Assembly: GCF_014836405.1 (NCBI RefSeq)
Contig: NZ_JACSQU010000001.1
Location: 620,001 to 684,000, forward strand
From: Brevundimonas guildfordensis
GTDB lineage: Bacteria; Pseudomonadota; Alphaproteobacteria; Caulobacterales; Caulobacteraceae
Length of the DNA: 64,000 nucleotides
Reading direction: 5' to 3'
Shown here: positions 1 to 12,164 of the stretch, in pieces
Layout: each line of letters starts with the position of its first letter
Position numbering within the stretch: the first letter of the stretch is position 1
The notes under the pieces: model-generated
The model's database searches: none
The model's input: only the letters and a program-made list of their open reading frames with translations
What the model was told of the DNA's origin: nothing
Made by a program: the position numbers and the translations under genes

Positions 1-740
<740 letters not shown>

Positions 741-742
741 GC

Positions 743-2236
<1,494 letters not shown>

Positions 2237-2243
2237 TCCAGCG

Positions 2244-2277
2244 GCTGATCCTGGGGCCCCACGCTCCCAGGATCAGC
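2244..2277. terminator. Inverted repeat between convergent gatB and pirin genes
   Basis: GCTGATCCTGGG (2244-2255) pairs perfectly with CCCAGGATCAGC (2266-2277) across a 10-nt loop. It lies 8 nt after the gatB stop and 14 nt before the pirin stop. There is no clear T-tract on either strand, so it may act as a bidirectional 3'-end stabiliser rather than a classic intrinsic terminator. Confidence 0.6.
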
Positions 2278-2290
2278 ATCCTCGACAGGT

Positions 2291-2986
2291 TTACAGGCTG
2301 TCGACCATCACCAGTTCGGCGTCTTCCTTGGCCGTGATGGTGATCGTCGGTTCGTCCATGATGCCGGCGCCGTCGCGCGCGTTCAGCGTCGTGCCGTTGA
2401 CGTCCACCTGGCCCACGGCGGGCACCAGATAGGCGCGGCGGCCGCTGGCCAGATCATAAGACAGGCTTTCGCCCGCCTTCAGCGTGGCGGCCAGCACCTT
2501 GGCGTCGGCGTTGATCGTCAGCGCCTCGTCCGCCGGATTGCCCGAGGCGACCACGGTGAAGCGGCCCGAGCGGTCGCTCTTGGGAAACTCGCGCTGTCCC
2601 CACGACGGCTGAGCGCCCGGTCGATCCGTCTCGATCCAGATCTGGAACAGCGTCGTGAGCTCGTTCTCCATATTGTATTCGGCGTGACGCACGCCGGTCC
2701 CGGCGCTCATCACCTGAACGTCGCCCGCTCCCGTGCGGCCGGCATTGCCCATCGAGTCCTGGTGGGTGATCGCTCCGGTGCGGACATAGGTGATGATTTC
2801 CATGTCGGCGTGGGGGTGGGGCGGAAAGCCCGACTGCGCGGCGATCTCATCGTCGTTCCAGACGCGCAGACGCCCCCAGCCCATGCGCTTGGGATCATAG
2901 TAGTTGGCGAACGAGAAGTGATGTTTGGCGTTCAGCCAGCCGTGGTTGGCGCCGCCGAGGGTGTTGAAGGGTCTGACGTCGATCAT
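2291..2986 (-). CDS. Pirin family protein (YhhW-like bicupin)
   Basis: A 231-aa cupin protein of the pirin/YhhW type. The N-terminal cupin carries the metal-binding stretch PPHPHADMEIITYV and GAITHQDSMGN, followed by GDVQVMSAGTGVRHAEYN. The C-terminal half is the second, metal-free cupin. Members bind Fe or another metal, and some act as quercetinases or regulators; the substrate here is unknown. ATG 2986 (MIDVRPF) is chosen because the reading frame upstream is Arg-rich and runs into the divergent promoter region. The gene is monocistronic, divergent from serS and convergent with gatB. Confidence 0.9.
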   Translation of the reverse strand: MIDVRPFNTLGGANHGWLNAKHHFSFANYYDPKRMGWGRLRVWNDDEIAAQSGFPPHPHADMEIITYVRTGAITHQDSMGNAGRTGAGDVQVMSAGTGVRHAEYNMENELTTLFQIWIETDRPGAQPSWGQREFPKSDRSGRFTVVASGNPADEALTINADAKVLAATLKAGESLSYDLASGRRAYLVPAVGQVDVNGTTLNARDGAGIMDEPTITITAKEDAELVMVDSL

Positions 2987-4451
<1,465 letters not shown>

Positions 4452-4452
<1 letters not shown>

Positions 4453-5243
4453 TGCGTATTCTCCTCACCAACGACGACGGCATCGAGGCCGAGGGCCTGG
4501 CCAGCCTCGAGAAGATCGCCCGCACCCTGTCGGACGATGTCTGGGTCGTCGCGCCCCAGACCGAGCAGTCGGCCAAGGGGCGGGGCATCACCCTGACCGA
4601 GCCGCTGCGCGTCAACAAGCTGGGCGACAAGCGCTTCGCCGTAACTGGCACCCCGACCGACTGCGTTATCCTGGCCGTCAACGACATCATGCCCGAGAAG
4701 CCCGACCTGGTGCTGTCGGGCGTCAATCGCGGCCACAACGTGGGCGAGGACGTCAGCTATTCCGGCACGGTGGCCGGCGCCCTGCAGGGCATGGCTTTCG
4801 GCATTCGCTCCATCGCCCTGTCGCAGTCGCTGGAGCGTTTCCACGACGACGTGGTGGCGCATTGGGAAACCGCCGAGGCCTTCGGTCCGGGCATCGTCTC
4901 TCGCCTGCTGGAGCAGAAATGGGGGGAGGGCGTGGTCATGAACGTCAACTTCCCGCGCCTGCCGCCCGAACTGGTCAAGTCGGTCGAGGTGACCCGCCAG
5001 GGCTTCCGCGACATCGGCGAGATGCACGCCATCCGCCGCACTGATCTGCGCGGCCGCGACTACTACTGGATGGCCTTCCGCGGCGCGCCTCAGGAGCACG
5101 CCGAGGGCACCGATCTGCGCGCGATGGACGAGGGCCGCATCTCGGTCACGCCGCTGCACATCGACCTGACGCATATGCAGTCGGTCAACGACCTGAAGAA
5201 GGTCCTGGGCGGCGCTCCGCCCAAGGGGCCGCACGAAAAATGA
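4452..5243 (+). CDS. surE: 5'/3'-nucleotidase SurE
   Basis: A metal-dependent survival phosphatase (263 aa) that dephosphorylates nucleoside monophosphates. The active-site Asp pair is in the opening MRILLTNDDGIEAEGL. The metal-ligand serine is in EQSAKGRG and the asparagine in SGVNRGHNVGED, all as in characterised SurE proteins. The start overlaps the serS stop by 1 nt, and the end overlaps the pcm start by 4 nt (ATGA). The order surE-pcm-nlpD matches the stress-survival locus of E. coli. Confidence 0.96.
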
Positions 5244-5884
5244 GTCTCAAGGACGACCGCGCGGGCCGCTTGATCCTGTCGCTGCGGCGTCAGGGGGTGA
5301 CGGACGCGCGGGTTCTGCAGGCGATGGAATCCATCGACCGCGCCGTCTTCGTCCATGAGAAATTCCTCGATCAGGCGTGGGAGGATCAGGCCCTGCCGAT
5401 CGACTGCGCCCAGACGATCAGTCAGCCCTTCATCGTCGGCCTGATGACCCAGGCGCTGGACGTCCAGCCGCGCCACCGCGTGCTCGAGATCGGCACCGGC
5501 AGCGGCTATCAATGCGCGGTGCTCAGCCGCATGGCGCGCTTTGTCTACTCGGTCGAACGCTACAAGAGCCTCTTAACTGAGGCCGAGAACCGGTTGAAAA
5601 TCCTCGGCATCGACAACGTCTTCACCCGCCATGGAGACGGCGGGCAGGGCTGGCCCGAACAGGCGCCGTTCGACCGCATCATGGTCACCGCCGCGTCGCC
5701 GCATGAGCCGACCGAACTGCTGAAGCAACTCAAGCCGGGCGGCGTCCTGGTCGCGCCGGTGGGTCGCACCTCGGTGCAGATGCTGAACCGCTACACCGGC
5801 CAGCCGGACGGCAGCTTCCAGCGCGAAAGCCTGTGCGAAGTCCGCTTCGTCCCCTTGGTCGAGGGAACGGCGAAAGAGGGCTGA
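5240..5884 (+). CDS. pcm: Protein-L-isoaspartate O-methyltransferase
   Basis: A SAM-dependent repair enzyme (214 aa) that methylates isoaspartyl residues so that they can revert to aspartate. Characteristic pieces are the substrate loop TISQPFIVGLMTQAL, SAM motif I VLEIGTGSGYQ, and the post-motif LKPGGVLVAPVG. Length and order match the family. The ATG overlaps the surE stop. A 126-nt gap then precedes the nlpD-like lipoprotein, so that gene may have its own promoter. Confidence 0.95.
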   Translation: MSLKDDRAGRLILSLRRQGVTDARVLQAMESIDRAVFVHEKFLDQAWEDQALPIDCAQTISQPFIVGLMTQALDVQPRHRVLEIGTGSGYQCAVLSRMARFVYSVERYKSLLTEAENRLKILGIDNVFTRHGDGGQGWPEQAPFDRIMVTAASPHEPTELLKQLKPGGVLVAPVGRTSVQMLNRYTGQPDGSFQRESLCEVRFVPLVEGTAKEG

Positions 5885-6010
5885 GGGCGAAATATCACCG
5901 CTCCATTAACCTTTCCGCCCCACTTTTGCGCGGGTTGCCGGGTTGGCTTAGGCCGCGGACCGGGGCAAACCGGCGGCACATTGCTGGACAAGGTTAATAC
6001 GGAGAGACGC

Positions 6011-7084
6011 ATGAGCGGCTTCACGGGCTGGATCAGGGCGGCGGCGGTCGTCGGCGGGGCGCTGGCGGTCACCGCGTGTTCGACCTATCCGAGCGAGCCG
6101 CGCTATTCGACCCGGCCCATGGGCGCGGGCGGCTATCCGCAGCCGCAGGGCCAGCAGCCGGGGGCCTATCCGAATAACCCCTATTATCAGGGTCAGCCGG
6201 CGCAACCCCAGCAGCCTGCCCAGCCTCCGATTGAGCAGGGCCCGCGCGCTCCGGCCGGCAACATCGAGGGCGGCGGCCTGCCGCCTCCTGGCGGCCCGGC
6301 CTATCCGTCGACAGGCGCGCCGATCACGGTGACGCCGCCACCGACAAGCGGCAATCCGGCGATGCCGGGCGCCACCTATGTGATTCAGCCGGGCGATACG
6401 ATTTCAGGCGTGGGCCGCCGTTTCCGCACGCCGGTGCAGATTCTGATCGATCTGAACGAACTGGGCCCGCGCGGCGCCATCAGCTCCGGCCAGCGCATCA
6501 TCCTGCCTGACAGCGCCGTGGACGGAGGCTCCGACCCCTACGCCACCGGGCCGTCGCCGGTGGGCGTCAGGACGTCCAACAACGGCGTGGCTCCGCCACC
6601 TCCGCCGCCGCCCAGCGGCAACGCGCCCCTGCCGCCGCCGACGCGCGCGCCTGCGGCCACGGCGCCGGCGGCCCCCTCCAGCCCGGTCGGCCAGCCGCTG
6701 GCCCTGCAATGGCCGGTGCGCGGCGACATCCTGCGTCGCTTCGGGCCGGTCGGCATGGGCGAGCGCAATAACGGCATCAACATCGGTGCTGCGGCCGGAA
6801 CCGAGGTCAAGGCCTCGGCCGACGGAACCGTGGCCTATGTCGGCGACGACATCGTGGGGCAGGGGCTGACGGTCCTGATCGTCCACCGCGACGGGTGGCG
6901 CACGGTTTACGGCCATCTGGGCTCGGCCACTGTGCGCGACGGGGCTCAGGTGCGGGCCGGCCAGACCATCGGCACCGTGGGTCTGACCGCTGGCGACGGC
7001 CGCCCGTCGATCCACTACGAAGTGCGTCAGATGCGCGGCGACGATCCGGTCGCGCTGGACCCGCTGACGGTCCTGCCGCGCTGA
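6011..7084 (+). CDS. NlpD-like lipoprotein: LysM plus degenerate LytM (M23) domain
   Basis: A 357-aa envelope protein. The start at ATG 6011 follows GGAGAG, and the lipobox VTAC (residues 20-23) predicts lipidation. Next come a Pro/Gln/Gly-rich linker (about 25-120), a LysM peptidoglycan-binding domain (about 121-165; YVIQPGDTISGVGRRF), a second Pro-rich linker, and an M23 fold (about 235-345; DGTVAYVGDD, YGHLGS, IHYEVRQ). The first zinc-ligand motif reads NNGINIG in place of HxGxD, so the His and Asp are missing. As with E. coli NlpD, it is therefore probably an amidase activator or cell-separation factor rather than a peptidase. Its position after surE-pcm supports NlpD orthology. Confidence 0.88.
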   Translation: MSGFTGWIRAAAVVGGALAVTACSTYPSEPRYSTRPMGAGGYPQPQGQQPGAYPNNPYYQGQPAQPQQPAQPPIEQGPRAPAGNIEGGGLPPPGGPAYPSTGAPITVTPPPTSGNPAMPGATYVIQPGDTISGVGRRFRTPVQILIDLNELGPRGAISSGQRIILPDSAVDGGSDPYATGPSPVGVRTSNNGVAPPPPPPPSGNAPLPPPTRAPAATAPAAPSSPVGQPLALQWPVRGDILRRFGPVGMGERNNGINIGAAAGTEVKASADGTVAYVGDDIVGQGLTVLIVHRDGWRTVYGHLGSATVRDGAQVRAGQTIGTVGLTAGDGRPSIHYEVRQMRGDDPVALDPLTVLPR

Positions 7085-7099
7085 CGATGTGGGAAGAAG

Positions 7100-7123
7100 C
7101 GTCCGGGCGGCTGCGTCCGGACG
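7100..7123 (+). terminator. Hairpin after the nlpD-like gene
   Basis: CGTCCGG (7100-7106) pairs with CCGGACG (7117-7123) 15 nt after the stop, followed by TTCTTGT. The stem is GC-rich but the T-tract is poor. It probably separates the lipoprotein gene from the yajC-secDF operon. Confidence 0.45.
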
Positions 7124-7231
7124 TTCTTGTCATCAGGTCGCGTTGCAAAACGGCCCGGCGCACCCTAGTTTCCGCGCCTTGATTTCGAAGGGCCCCCAAT
7201 GAAGGCGCGGCCCGCGTCGGGGAGTTTCCTA

Positions 7232-7546
7232 ATGAACGCAGCCCAAGACGGAGGCCTGATGGCCCTGTTTGTGAACATCGCCCCGATCCTGGCGATCTTC
7301 GTCCTCTTCTACTTCCTGATGATCCGCCCGCAGCAAAAGCGGATGAAGGCGCATCAGGCCCTGATCGCCGGCGTGAAGCGCGGTGACGAGGTCGTCCTGT
7401 CCAACGGCATGGTCGGCAAGGTCACCCGCGTCGAGGACGCCGAGGCCATGGTGGAGATCTCGCAGGGCGTGAACGTCCGCGTGGTCAAGGCGATGATCGC
7501 CGAGGTGCGCAACCGCACCGCCATCGCCGCCAACGACAAGGGCTGA
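7232..7546 (+). CDS. yajC: Preprotein translocase subunit YajC
   Basis: A small inner-membrane partner of SecDF (104 aa). It has one N-terminal transmembrane helix (NIAPILAIFVLFYFLMI) followed by the family hallmark RPQQKRMKAHQ and a cytoplasmic SH3-like region (GDEVVLSNGMVGKV). An in-frame ATG lies at 7199, but 7232 is preferred because GGGGAG precedes it at normal spacing and the product then has the usual length. It heads the yajC-secD-secF export operon. Confidence 0.94.
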   Translation: MNAAQDGGLMALFVNIAPILAIFVLFYFLMIRPQQKRMKAHQALIAGVKRGDEVVLSNGMVGKVTRVEDAEAMVEISQGVNVRVVKAMIAEVRNRTAIAANDKG

Positions 7547-7594
7547 TAGCCTCGCCTCGGCGCGGCGCGCGCCGGCCCTGAAGAGAACCGAGAC

Positions 7595-9193
7595 ATGATT
7601 CAGCTTTCACGCTGGAAGATCACCCTGGTCGCGCTATCGCTCGTCCTCGGGTTGTTCCTGGCCTACCCAAGCGTGCTGTCGCCGGCGCAGCGCGAGGCTC
7701 TGCCGAGCTGGCTGCCGAGCAACGGCCTGAACCTGGGGCTGGACCTGCAGGGGGGCTCCTACCTCCTGCTTGAGGTCGACGTGCCCGAGATGCGTGAAAA
7801 GCGCGTCTCGAACCTGATGGAAGACGTTCGGGTCTCCCTGCGGGAAGACCAGGTCAACATTTTGGGCATGCAGCGCGAAGCCGGCGGGGTGGTCGTCACC
7901 GTCGCCGAGGGCGCGGCCTATGACACCGCCTTCAACACCTTGCGCACCATGGCGCAGCAGGGCGCCGGCGCGACCGGCCAGCCGGATCGGGTAGCGACCA
8001 AGCTGGGCGGCGGCCGTCTCCGTTACGCCTTCACTGACGTCGCCCTGAACAGCATGGGGGCCACCGCTGTCGATCAGTCGATCGAGGTGGTGCGCCGTCG
8101 TCTGGACAGCTCGGGCACCAAGGAAATCGCCATCACCCGCCAGGGCGCCGACCGTATCGTCGTCCAGGCGCCGGGTCAGAGCGACCCGGCCGAGCTGGAG
8201 CGCCTGGTCGGCCGGACGGCTCAGCTGACGTTCCAGATGGTCGACACCTCGCCGACGGGGCTGAACGACGCCCTGGCCGGCCGCGTGCCGCCGGACGCCG
8301 AGCTTCTGACCGATGACCAAGGCACGCCCTATCTCGTCAAGAGGCGCATTCTGGTGTCGGGCGAAAACCTGACCCGCGCCGGCATCGGTACGGACCAGAA
8401 CCAGCGCCCCGCCATCGACTTCCAGTTCGACGGCCAAGGCGCCCGCCGCTTCGCCGAAGCGACCGCCCAGAACCTGGGCAAGCCCTTCGCCATCATCCTG
8501 GATGGAAAGGTGATCTCGGCCCCGACCATCCAATCGGCCATCACCGGCGGCAGCGGCCAGATCACGGGCAGCTTCACCATCGCTTCGGCGTCGGAGCTCG
8601 TGAACCTGCTGAACGGCGGCGCCCTACCGGCGCCTCTGAACGTCGAAGAACGTCGCGTCGTCACCGCCGAGCTGGGCGCCGACGCCGTGGCGGCGGGCGC
8701 TCTGTCCACCGCCCTGGGCTTTGTCGTGATCGTCGTCTTCATGATCGTGGCCTACGGCTTCCTGTTCGGCGGCATCTCGGTTCTGGGTCTGATCCTGAAC
8801 GGCATCCTGATCGTCGCGGCCATGTCGCTGACCCAGGCCACCCTGACGCTGCCCGGCATCGCCGGTCTGATCCTGACCTTCGCGGTGGCCGTTGACGCCA
8901 ACGTGCTGATCTATGAGCGGATGCGCGATGAGGCCCGCCAGGGCCGCTCCGTCATCGCGTCCATGGATGCCGGGTTCAACCGCGCCATGGGCACCATCGT
9001 CGACGCCAACCTGACCACCCTGGTGGCGGCATTGATCATGTTCATGTTCGGCGCCGGCCCCGTGCGTGGCTTCGCCTGGACACTGACCATCGGGGTGTTC
9101 ACCTCGGTCTTCTCGTCCGTCCTGGTCGCCCAGGTCCTGCTTGGCTACTGGCTGAAGGTCGCCAAGCCCAAGAAACTGCCGATCGCGGAGTGA
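7595..9193 (+). CDS. secD: Protein translocase subunit SecD
   Basis: An RND-family component (532 aa) that uses the proton-motive force to pull secreted proteins through SecYEG. TM1 is at residues 7-30. The large periplasmic P1 region opens with the conserved LNLGLDLQGGSYLLLEVD. The C-terminal half has five more TM helices, with DANVLIYERMRDE in the TM4-5 region. Length is typical for a separate SecD. The stop overlaps the secF ATG (TGATG), so translation is coupled. Confidence 0.97.
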   Translation: MIQLSRWKITLVALSLVLGLFLAYPSVLSPAQREALPSWLPSNGLNLGLDLQGGSYLLLEVDVPEMREKRVSNLMEDVRVSLREDQVNILGMQREAGGVVVTVAEGAAYDTAFNTLRTMAQQGAGATGQPDRVATKLGGGRLRYAFTDVALNSMGATAVDQSIEVVRRRLDSSGTKEIAITRQGADRIVVQAPGQSDPAELERLVGRTAQLTFQMVDTSPTGLNDALAGRVPPDAELLTDDQGTPYLVKRRILVSGENLTRAGIGTDQNQRPAIDFQFDGQGARRFAEATAQNLGKPFAIILDGKVISAPTIQSAITGGSGQITGSFTIASASELVNLLNGGALPAPLNVEERRVVTAELGADAVAAGALSTALGFVVIVVFMIVAYGFLFGGISVLGLILNGILIVAAMSLTQATLTLPGIAGLILTFAVAVDANVLIYERMRDEARQGRSVIASMDAGFNRAMGTIVDANLTTLVAALIMFMFGAGPVRGFAWTLTIGVFTSVFSSVLVAQVLLGYWLKVAKPKKLPIAE

Positions 9194-10185
9194 TGTCGAT
9201 GAACGGTTGGCCTATTATTAAACTACTGCCGCACAAGACGAACTTTCAGTTCGTCAAGTACGCCAAAGGCTTCGCCATCCTGTCGGCGATCCTGACGGTT
9301 GCGGCGATCATCGGCTGTTTCTATCCCGGTCTGAACCTCGGCATCGACTTCCGCGGGGGCGCCTCGATGGAGGTCGCCAAGCCTGCCGGTCAGGTGCTGG
9401 AGCTGGACAAGCTGCGCGGCTCGGTCAGCGGGCTGGATCTGGGCGACGTCCAGGTGCAGGGGATCGCCCGTCGCGATACCAACCTCGATGACGGCTCGAC
9501 CGCCATCGTTCGCTTCCAGGTGCCGTCGGACCAGGACCAGACCGCCGTCGTCGAGAAGGTGGAAAGCGCCATCAGCGAGGCCGTCGGCCAGGTCACCTAT
9601 TCCGGCGTCAGCGTCGTCGGCTCCAAGGTCTCCGGCGAACTGCTGACCAACGGGGTCCTGGCTCTGGTCTCGGCCGTGGTGTTGATGTTCCTCTACATCG
9701 CCTTCCGCTTCCCCTGGCAGTTCGGCATCGGCGCCGTGGCGGGGCTGCTGCACGACGTGGCACTGACGTTCGGCCTCATCGTCGCCCTGCGCATGGAGTT
9801 CAGCCTGAACCTCGTCGCGGCTCTGCTGACGGTCATCGGCTATTCGATGAACGACACCGTCGTCGTGTTCGACCGCCTGCGCGAAAACCTTCGCAAGTAT
9901 AAGACCATGCCGCTGCGCGACGTGATCGACCTGTCGATCAACGAGACCCTGTCGCGGACCATCATCACGGGCGTGACCACGGTCATGGTGCTGATCGTTC
10001 TGGCGGTCTTCGGCGGCGAGGCCCTGCGCGGCTTCTCCATCACCCTGGCCTTCGGCGTGGTCATCGGCACCTTCTCGTCCATCTATGTGGGCGCGCCGAT
10101 CATCCTGCTGTGGGGCGTGGACCGCAGCGGCGGCGGCAAGGCCGACGCCAAGCCGGTCAAGCTGGGCATGGCCAGTCGTCCGTAA
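9193..10185 (+). CDS. secF: Protein translocase subunit SecF
   Basis: Partner of SecD (330 aa) with six TM helices. TM1 is followed by PGLNLGIDFRGGASMEV, the D-F-R-G-G signature of SecF. The later core has YSMNDTVVVFDRLREN and the NETLSRTIITGVTT helix. The ATG at 9193, overlapping the secD stop, is chosen over the GTG 3 nt upstream. A large hairpin follows at 10207-10240. Confidence 0.97.
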   Translation: MSMNGWPIIKLLPHKTNFQFVKYAKGFAILSAILTVAAIIGCFYPGLNLGIDFRGGASMEVAKPAGQVLELDKLRGSVSGLDLGDVQVQGIARRDTNLDDGSTAIVRFQVPSDQDQTAVVEKVESAISEAVGQVTYSGVSVVGSKVSGELLTNGVLALVSAVVLMFLYIAFRFPWQFGIGAVAGLLHDVALTFGLIVALRMEFSLNLVAALLTVIGYSMNDTVVVFDRLRENLRKYKTMPLRDVIDLSINETLSRTIITGVTTVMVLIVLAVFGGEALRGFSITLAFGVVIGTFSSIYVGAPIILLWGVDRSGGGKADAKPVKLGMASRP

Positions 10186-10206
10186 GGGCGCTATCGTCTT
10201 GGAGTT

Positions 10207-10240
10207 CACGGCCCGTCTTCCGCAAGGGAGGCGGGCCGTG
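10207..10240 (+). terminator. Hairpin after secF
   Basis: CACGGCCCG (10207-10215) pairs perfectly with CGGGCCGTG (10232-10240), and CTTCC/GGGAG extends the stem inward. It lies 21 nt after the secF stop. There is no good T-tract (TGCGTTCTGG follows). Probably the end of the secDF operon. Confidence 0.55.
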
Positions 10241-10289
10241 TGCGTTCTGGACTTGATGCCGCCGCCTCAATGGTCGAAGGGCGGTCGCC

Positions 10290-10916
10290 ATGACTGTTGA
10301 TCTTGACGCCCAGGTACGCGCCGCCGACCTCGACCGCTGGCTGGCCAGCCGCTTCGTGGCCGACGAGCAAGCGCGCGCCGACCTGATCGCCCTGTACGCC
10401 TTTGAGGCGGAACTGATGGCCATCCCGACGCGCGTGACCCAGCCGCTTCTGGCCGAGATGCGCTACGCCTGGTGGGCCGAACAGATGGACGGCGCCTTCT
10501 CCGATACGCCGCGACGGGGCCATCCTGTCCTGGAGGCTTTGACGGCCGCCGTGACGCGACATGGCTTGGAGCGCGCGCCGTTCGACGCCTTGATCGAGGC
10601 CCATATCGGCCGCGTGCATGGCGCGCCGCATGACCTGGACGCCTTCTACGTCGGCCCGATGCAGGCGACCGTGCGTATCCTCGTCGGGGAAGGACATGAC
10701 GCGGCAGCTGGCGCGGCCGGCCGCGTGCGCGGATTGGCCCAGACCGGGCAGGTCGATCAGGCGCGCGCGGCGCGGTCCGAGGCCAATCGGGCATTGCGGA
10801 AACTGCCGCCCGCCGCCTTTCCAGCCGTGGCCTCGGCCGTCCTGATCAAGCCCGATGAACCAGAGCCCTTCAAACGGCTGCGGCTGTTCTGGTCCGTGCT
10901 GCGCGGGCGGATCTAA
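10290..10916 (+). CDS. Short squalene/phytoene synthase-family protein (NDUFAF6-like)
   Basis: A 208-aa protein of the trans-isoprenyl diphosphate synthase (squalene/phytoene synthase) fold. Evidence is the helical segment DLIALYAFEAELMAIP followed by LAEMRYAWWAEQMDG, typical of the family's first half. True synthases are near 280-350 aa and carry two Asp-rich Mg-binding motifs. I see neither here, so catalysis is doubtful. The short form resembles proteins annotated as phytoene synthase or complex I assembly factor NDUFAF6-like in alphaproteobacteria. It stands alone, with no carotenoid or hopanoid genes nearby. Confidence 0.7.
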   Translation: MTVDLDAQVRAADLDRWLASRFVADEQARADLIALYAFEAELMAIPTRVTQPLLAEMRYAWWAEQMDGAFSDTPRRGHPVLEALTAAVTRHGLERAPFDALIEAHIGRVHGAPHDLDAFYVGPMQATVRILVGEGHDAAAGAAGRVRGLAQTGQVDQARAARSEANRALRKLPPAAFPAVASAVLIKPDEPEPFKRLRLFWSVLRGRI

Positions 10917-10958
10917 ACTTCCTGGCCGTGGCGGGCCTTGTTTCCGGAGTCACCTTGC

Positions 10959-12164
10959 ATGGACCAGTCGAACGTCTCGACGCCGTCGCGCGGCGCGGGC
11001 CTGTTGTTGATCGCGGCCATCTTCGCCCTGGCGCTGAACCTGCGCCCGGCGATGGCGGCGGTCGGGCCTCTGCTCGATCTGATCGAGGCGGCGACCGGCA
11101 TGGATTCGACCACGGCCAGCCTGTTGACGACCCTGCCGGTGGCGATGATCGGCGTCGGAGCGCTGTCGATCCGGCCGTTGCGGCGGCGTCTGGGAGAGCG
11201 GATGGGCATCCTGTTGGGCGCCGTCCTCATCGGCCTGGCCTGCCTGGCCCGCTGGCCGATCAGCAGCACAGGCGGCCTGATCCTCAGCGCCGTGGTGGTC
11301 GGCATCGGCGTGGCCCTGATCCAGGCCCTGGCGCCGGTTGTCATCAAGCGCGCCTTTCCGACGCGGTTCGGCACGGTGATGGGCGTCTATACGACCGGCA
11401 TCATGGGCGGCGCGGCCGTGGCGGCGGCGACAGCGGCGGGCTTCGCCGAGGCGTTCGGCTGGGCCGTGGCGCTGGCGCTCTGGTCGATTCCAGCCCTTGT
11501 GGCGGCCGTCGTCTGGATCATCGCCTCGCGAAACCCGGTCGCCGAAGAGACGAACCGGCTCGCTGTGGTGGAGGGAACCGACCCCGAGGTCCCGTTCTGG
11601 AAACAGCCCCGCGCCTGGGCGCTAGTCCCTATTCTGGGGCTGGGCACCTCGGCCTATACGCTCGTGCTGGCCTGGCTGCCGCCCTATTATGTCGACATGG
11701 GGCAGGCGAGGGCGACGGCGGGCTTTTTGCTCAGCGGCATGACGGGCGCCGAGGTGCTGGCAGGGGTGCTGGTGTCGCTGTTCATCGCGCGCTTTCCCGA
11801 CCGACGCGGGCCGATGCTGCTGGCCGTGGCCCTGGCCCTGATCGGTCTGGCCGGGCTGGTGCTGACGCCGGTCAGCCTGGCGGTCCCGGTCATGCTGCTG
11901 CTGGGTCTGGGGATCGGCGCCGTCTTTCCCCTGACCCTGATCCTGGCGATGGACCAGATCGACGACCCGGTGCGCTCCGGCGACCTGCTCGCCTTCGTTC
12001 AGGGCGGCGGCTACATCATCGCCAGCCTGTCGCCGCTGGCGGCCGGGCTGCTGCGCGACCGCCTGTCGGACCTCAGTCAGGCCTGGATGCTGATGGGGCT
12101 GGGCCTTCTGGTCATGGCCGCAATCACCCTGACCTTCCGCCCCGGCGGCGCCAAGCTGCGTTAG
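10959..12164 (+). CDS. MFS transporter, cyanate/nitroimidazole (CynX/NimT)-type
   Basis: A polytopic inner-membrane carrier (401 aa) with about 12 TM helices. The opening [26 protein letters not shown] is the CynX/NimT-like signature, and [21 protein letters not shown] corresponds to the loop 2-3 MFS motif. The substrate cannot be told from sequence. ATG 10959 is preferred over the TTG at 10938 because a CGGAG sequence precedes it. The stop overlaps the convergent trmFO stop by 4 nt. Confidence 0.85.
   Translation: MDQSNVSTPSRGAGLLLIAAIFALALNLRPAMAAVGPLLDLIEAATGMDSTTASLLTTLPVAMIGVGALSIRPLRRRLGERMGILLGAVLIGLACLARWPISSTGGLILSAVVVGIGVALIQALAPVVIKRAFPTRFGTVMGVYTTGIMGGAAVAAATAAGFAEAFGWAVALALWSIPALVAAVVWIIASRNPVAEETNRLAVVEGTDPEVPFWKQPRAWALVPILGLGTSAYTLVLAWLPPYYVDMGQARATAGFLLSGMTGAEVLAGVLVSLFIARFPDRRGPMLLAVALALIGLAGLVLTPVSLAVPVMLLLGLGIGAVFPLTLILAMDQIDDPVRSGDLLAFVQGGGYIIASLSPLAAGLLRDRLSDLSQAWMLMGLGLLVMAAITLTFRPGGAKLR

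Noticed and set aside
6404..7015. 203-aa minus-strand frame opposite the NlpD-like gene
   Set aside because: Antisense shadow, Arg/Gly/His-rich; the + strand has clear LysM and LytM folds.
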